Positions 60,865-64,000 of a stretch of 64,000 nt of DNA are shown piece by piece (the first letter of the stretch is position 1; each line of letters begins with the position of its first letter). The stretch lies in the NCBI GenBank assembly GCA_900539375.1, contig UQBY01000012.1, positions 1 through 64,000 of the forward strand, given 5' to 3'. Below the pieces are notes generated by a model. It did not search any database. It was not told where the DNA came from and saw only the letters and a list, made by a program, of their open reading frames with translations. Source of the DNA: an uncultured Clostridium sp. Lineage in GTDB: Bacteria; Bacillota; Clostridia; Clostridiales; Clostridiaceae. Both the position numbers and the translations under genes were made by a program.

Positions 60865-61977
60865 ATGAGCACATTCAATGTAGAATTAAAAAAAGTTGTT
60901 GATGATTCTTATGAAATAGAAATAGGTTTTGATTTAGAAGATAAACTTGTTAAGGATTTAAAATCAGGATTAGTTGGTAATATAAAAAAGTTTGCATTAG
61001 TAACAGATAGTAATGTAAAAGAATTATATGGAGAAAAAATATATGAAAAAATAAAAGAAGCAGGATATAATGCAGATTTATTTGTATTTGAAGCTGGAGA
61101 AAAAAGCAAAACAAGAAAAACTAAAGAAGAAATAGAAGATGCAATGCTAGAAAAGGGTTATCGTAGAGACTGTTGTATTATTGCAATTGGAGGAGGAGTA
61201 GTTACTGATTTATCAGGTTTTGTAGCAGGAACCTTTGGAAGGGGAGTACCATTTATTAATTATGCAACTACATTATTATCAGCTGCTGATGCCTCTGTAG
61301 GAGGAAAAACTGCTGTTGACACACCTCTTGCAACTAATCTTATAGGGTTATTTAATCAACCTAAAAAAGTTTATTTAGATATAAAGGCTTGGAGCACATT
61401 ACCAAAACGTGAAATATGTAGTGGTCTTGCAGAAACAATTAAGCATGCTTGTATAAGTGATAAGGACTTTTTTGAATATATAGAAAAAAATATAGAAGAA
61501 ATTTTAGCATTAAAGACAGAGGTTTGTGAACATATTGCAGAAGAAAATTGCAAGATAAAATATAAAGTTGTAATGAAAGATGAAAGAGAAAGTGGTTTAA
61601 GAGAAATCTTAAATTTAGGACATACAGTTGGAAGAGCAATTGAAACAGTAAGTGAATATAAACTTTTACATGGAGAAGCTTTATCAATTGGTCTTGTGGC
61701 AGAAGTTAAACTTGCTTATAAGCTTGGATATGTTACAGCAGAAGAAAGAGATAGGGTTATTAATTTATTAGAAAAAGCAAACCTTCCAATTGCAATTCCA
61801 GAATATATTGATAGAGAAAAATTAGTTAAAAAGCTTTATACTGATAAAAAGGTAAGAGATGGAAAACTTAGATTTGTTCTTCAAAAAGGAATTGGAAATG
61901 TAGTTGAATTTGAAAATGGACAATTTGCAACTCCAATTTCAGAAGAAGTAGCAAGAGAAATAATTTACCAAATCTAA
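60865..61977 (+). CDS. aroB: 3-dehydroquinate synthase
   Basis: The 370-residue NAD-dependent enzyme of the shikimate pathway converts DAHP to 3-dehydroquinate. Motifs are GGGVVTDLSGFVAGTFGRG, ADASVGGKTAVD, LAETIKHACI, LNLGHTVGRAIE and LHGEALSIGLV, with zinc ligands Glu, His, His. The start has a GGAGGG site. It pairs metabolically with the DAHP synthase at 57268, 2.5 kb away on the other strand. It is followed by a hairpin element. Confidence 0.96.
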   Translation: MSTFNVELKKVVDDSYEIEIGFDLEDKLVKDLKSGLVGNIKKFALVTDSNVKELYGEKIYEKIKEAGYNADLFVFEAGEKSKTRKTKEEIEDAMLEKGYRRDCCIIAIGGGVVTDLSGFVAGTFGRGVPFINYATTLLSAADASVGGKTAVDTPLATNLIGLFNQPKKVYLDIKAWSTLPKREICSGLAETIKHACISDKDFFEYIEKNIEEILALKTEVCEHIAEENCKIKYKVVMKDERESGLREILNLGHTVGRAIETVSEYKLLHGEALSIGLVAEVKLAYKLGYVTAEERDRVINLLEKANLPIAIPEYIDREKLVKKLYTDKKVRDGKLRFVLQKGIGNVVEFENGQFATPISEEVAREIIYQI

Positions 61978-62115
61978 TTTACTTTTAATATAATAAATGT
62001 GAAAATCATGTTAAGAAAGCAATAAAAGTATTTTTGTATAAGAATATCATGGTAAAATAAATATGATTTTATTTTGGGTTATTGATAAGGGGCAATAGTT
62101 CATAAAAAGGAGGAT

Positions 62116-62187
62116 TGTGGCATCAAGAAATGTATATATTACAATGTATATTGTTATAAAATTTCTTTGTGCCACAGTTCTTTTTTT
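62116..62187 (+). terminator. Long nested hairpin with T-run downstream of aroB
   Basis: Arms TGTGGCA (62116-62122) / TGCCACA (62170-62176) and AAGAAAT (62125-62131) / ATTTCTT (62161-62167) are followed by a T-run at 62181-62187. It stands 139 bases after the aroB stop. The upper arm follows an AAGGAGG-like run, and a 25-codon hydrophobic open frame (from GTG 62117) spans the hairpin. It could simply terminate aroB, or end a small transcript. Confidence 0.65.
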
Positions 62188-62245
62188 AAAATAAAAAATA
62201 GGTAAAATAAATACTAATTTGTATTTATTTTACCTATTTTTTCTA

Positions 62246-62320
62246 TGGCTGAGGTAGTAGGATTCGAACCTACGATAATCAGAGTCAGAGTCTGACGCCT
62301 TACCACTTGGCCATACCCCA
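62246..62320 (-). tRNA. tRNA-Gln (anticodon CTG)
   Basis: The cloverleaf is complete on the - strand: acceptor TGGGGTA/TACCTCA, D-arm GCCAAGTGGTAAGGC, anticodon stem TCAGA/TCTGA with loop CTCTGAC, T-arm GTAGG-TTCGAAT-CCTAC, discriminator G and encoded CCA. The anticodon is CUG, reading CAG. The U1-A72 pair is typical of tRNA-Gln. It stands alone, which is unusual because most clostridial tRNAs are in clusters; CAG is rare in this AT-rich genome. Confidence 0.95.
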
Positions 62321-62477
62321 AAGACAATAAATATTATATCATAGGGTAAGAAAAAATCAAATATATTTAAAAATTATAAATAACAATAAAAAATAATTGT
62401 AAAAATATTTTTACAAAAATTTTAGTAGTAATAAATTTGTAAGGAAATAAATAATGCTTTTTGTAAAATAAAGGGAT

Positions 62478-62504
62478 TTATATACTTGACTAACAAGTAT
62501 ATAA
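62478..62504. promoter_or_regulatory. Perfect 27-base palindrome over the lipoprotein promoter
   Basis: TTATATACTTG (62478-62488), ACTAA, CAAGTATATAA (62494-62504). The perfect 11-base arms overlap the -35 box TTGACT (62486-62491); a -10 TTAAAT follows at 62509-62514. This is a likely binding site for an unknown dimeric regulator. Confidence 0.65.
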
Positions 62505-62577
62505 ACTGTTAAATTAATAATATATTTAATGTGATTTTTATTAAGAAATAGTTTTATTTAATTTATGAGGTGAGAAC

Positions 62578-63165
62578 ATGAAAAAGGTAATAGCTGTTGT
62601 AACATCAGCAATATTATGTTTTAGTTTAGTTGGATGTAAAGGTTCTAATAAAGAAAAGGAAACAGATACTGCAAATAATGAAACAACAACATCTACAGTA
62701 GCACAAAAAGAAACAAAGGTTTTTAGTGAAGAAAAAAAAGCTGCTACATATGATAATTTTCTAAAAGTTGAAGTTGGAGAAAGTTATGATGATACAGTAA
62801 AAGAATTAGGAGAGCCTAACAAATTAGTAACTGAAGGAGATACTAATACATATTTTTGGACATTAGAAAATGGTGGAAGTATATCAGCTATAGTTGAAGA
62901 TGGAAAAATTGTTAGTATGTCTCAAGGTTTATTAACTGGAGAAAGCACAAGTATAACTATAGACCAATACAATAAACTTCAAGATGGAATGACTATTGAA
63001 GAGGTACAAGCAATTGCAGGGTCAGGAACTTTGACAACAGAAGAACAAATGGATGGATATGTAAGAAGTTTTTATTCATATAAAAATGATGATAATTCTA
63101 CTGCAATAATAACTTATCATGATGGAAAGCTTTATTCAAAATGTCAAAATAATTTAGATAGATAA
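62578..63165 (+). CDS. Lipoprotein with tandem DUF3862/BLIP-like domains
   Basis: The 195-residue product has an N-terminal signal and lipobox (SLVGCKGS; lipidated Cys20), a Thr/Glu-rich linker, then two tandem copies of the small SmpA/BLIP-like domain. The first is VGESYDDTVKELGEPNKLV, the second ITIDQYNKLQDGMTIEEVQAIAGSG. It is exported and membrane-anchored. The function is unknown. It is controlled by a palindromic site over its promoter. Confidence 0.85.
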   Translation: MKKVIAVVTSAILCFSLVGCKGSNKEKETDTANNETTTSTVAQKETKVFSEEKKAATYDNFLKVEVGESYDDTVKELGEPNKLVTEGDTNTYFWTLENGGSISAIVEDGKIVSMSQGLLTGESTSITIDQYNKLQDGMTIEEVQAIAGSGTLTTEEQMDGYVRSFYSYKNDDNSTAIITYHDGKLYSKCQNNLDR

Positions 63166-63186
63166 AATGTAATATTTATTAATAAT

Positions 63187-63262
63187 ATAAAGTTGTTTTA
63201 TAAAGAAATTTTATAAAAATATATAATTAAAATTTCTTAATAGAACAACTTTATTATTTTAT
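63187..63262 (+). terminator. Terminator after the lipoprotein gene
   Basis: Arms ATAAAGTTGTT (63187-63197) and AACAACTTTAT (63244-63254) enclose an inner AAGAAATTTTA/AAAATTTCTT stem, followed by TATTTTATATTT. The T-tract is short, so efficiency is uncertain. Confidence 0.65.
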
Positions 63263-63392
63263 ATTTAAAAATACTTTTTAAGCAAATTAATGTTTTTGTT
63301 GAATAATATTTAATTATTAAGTTAAAAAGTTTAATTTGTCTTTTTTTAAGTTAAATAATAGAAATAATTATAATAAATAGTTGAGAATTATC

Positions 63393-63422
63393 TTGGAAAC
63401 GATTATAATTAATTCGTATAAT
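63393..63422 (+). promoter_or_regulatory. Promoter and possible cre site of the starch-active gene
   Basis: TTGGAA (63393-63398) and TATAAT (63417-63422) are 18 bases apart. TTGGAAACGATTATA (63393-63407) resembles the catabolite-repression cre consensus, matching all but one conserved base, and covers the -35 box. CcpA repression of a starch gene would make sense. Confidence 0.5.
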
Positions 63423-63455
63423 GAAAATTATATGAAGTTATAAGGAGGAGAGGTT

Positions 63456-64000
63456 ATGGAAAAACTTAAAAATCATGGTGTGAAGCATAAGTTAAGTATA
63501 ATTATGGCAGTTATATTTTTCTTAGGTTTAATACCAGTAAAAAACTTAATTGCTACAGCTACTGAACCTTTAGGACCAGTAGTTAATCCAGATGGAACAG
63601 TAACAATAAGTTATCAATATGATGGGGATGAACTTTATATTAATGGTTCATTTACAAATTGGCAATTTACCAAGATGACTAAGGGAGAAAATAATATATT
63701 TTCTTATACAACAGAGGTTTTAAGCCCAGGTTCTTATGAGTATAAATTCTCACCAGAAGCAGCATGGGGAAAAGATTTTAACCAAGATGGAGAAACAGGT
63801 GGAGCACCAAATAGTAAATTTGAAATTAAATCTTTAGGTGCTAGTTTAAATGGTGATGGAACTGCTACATTTAGAGTAAGATATGATGGAGATGAATTAT
63901 ATCTTGTTGGAAGCATGAACAATTGGACAGAAGCAATAAAAATGACTAAAGGAACTGATGGAGTATTTGAAATTACCATTAATGTTGAAGAAGGAAAAAC
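63456..64000 (+). CDS. Secreted starch/glycogen-active protein, N-terminal part (partial)
   Basis: The gene runs off the window; 181 residues are visible. TAAGGAGGAGAGG precedes ATG 63456. A signal peptide (KLSIIMAVIFFLGLIPVKNL) is followed by two repeated carbohydrate-binding units, each of the form GDELYINGSFTNW and GDELYLVGSMNNW, the CBM48/CBM-like fold found in pullulanases and amylases. The product is probably an extracellular amylopullulanase or alpha-amylase. The catalytic region lies beyond the window. It complements the cytoplasmic pullulanase at 43746. Confidence 0.75.
   Translation, partial: MEKLKNHGVKHKLSIIMAVIFFLGLIPVKNLIATATEPLGPVVNPDGTVTISYQYDGDELYINGSFTNWQFTKMTKGENNIFSYTTEVLSPGSYEYKFSPEAAWGKDFNQDGETGGAPNSKFEIKSLGASLNGDGTATFRVRYDGDELYLVGSMNNWTEAIKMTKGTDGVFEITINVEEGK

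Noticed and set aside
1..64000. CRISPR array, IS element or prophage
   Set aside because: I found no regularly spaced direct repeats, no transposase or integrase reading frame, and no terminal inverted repeats flanking a coding block. The only tandem repeats are the zapA coiled coil and the short AT repeat at 58325.

Overview
The window is chromosomal DNA of a low-GC, spore-forming Firmicute of Clostridium sensu stricto (cluster I), close to the C. perfringens / C. baratii type. The signs are very AT-rich coding with A/T third positions, strong AGGAGG-type ribosome sites, sporulation genes (yqfC, yqfD, a CotS-family gene), a PPi-type pyruvate phosphate dikinase, T-box and yjdF riboswitch leaders, and the gene order dnaG-rpoD-trmK-nif3. 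Species cannot be fixed from the sequence alone.

Layout. 1-922: tail of a polymorphic-toxin-like gene and a probable immunity gene, cut by the window edge. 1167-29427: mostly housekeeping on the + strand. It runs through zapA (with an enormous coiled coil), a U32 'peptidase', mutS2, a DUF523/TudS-like gene, the RNA-modification set prmA-rsmE-mtaB-HIT, rpsU-yqeY, the sporulation/7TM-HD/ybeY/dgkA/cdd/era/recO cluster, ppdK, an inverted CotS-like gene, and dnaG-rpoD and trmK-nif3. 29489-31217 (- strand): RNase P RNA with its terminator, a small membrane ORF and a second PrmA-like methyltransferase. 31379-45725: an accessory stretch of metabolic enzymes and small regulators, several with visible operators. 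It is mixed with broken genes: yjdF with an in-frame stop under a yjdF riboswitch, an EamA transporter with an internal deletion, a small gene with TGA at codon 3, a frameshifted membrane gene, and fragments at 34.9-35.2 kb. It ends with a cytoplasmic pullulanase. 45758-55788: a LysR regulator, a split chromate-type transporter, an AAA/DUF4143 ATPase, an ABC transporter with a two-component system, and queG. 55794-61977: an iron-type alcohol dehydrogenase behind a T-box, DAHP synthase, an HD hydrolase, a Ser/Asn/Thr-rich surface protein, a phasin-like protein, a zinc-ribbon protein and aroB. 62116-64000: a hairpin terminator, tRNA-Gln(CUG), a tandem-domain lipoprotein behind a perfect operator-like palindrome, and the start of a secreted starch-active protein.

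How the genes connect. The left half is translation, rRNA/tRNA modification, DNA maintenance and sporulation. The right half is environmental response: starch use (cytoplasmic pullulanase plus a secreted carbohydrate-binding protein with a possible cre site), sulfur/redox enzymes sharing an unrecognised 16-bp motif, the shikimate enzymes aroF/aroB, and envelope sensing. The observations most worth checking are the ZapA with an exact 49-residue (seven-heptad) repeat, the T-box in front of an iron alcohol dehydrogenase, the two single-stop genes (yjdF and 38868-39140), the shared motif at 35229 and 41495, and the toxin/immunity pair at the left edge.
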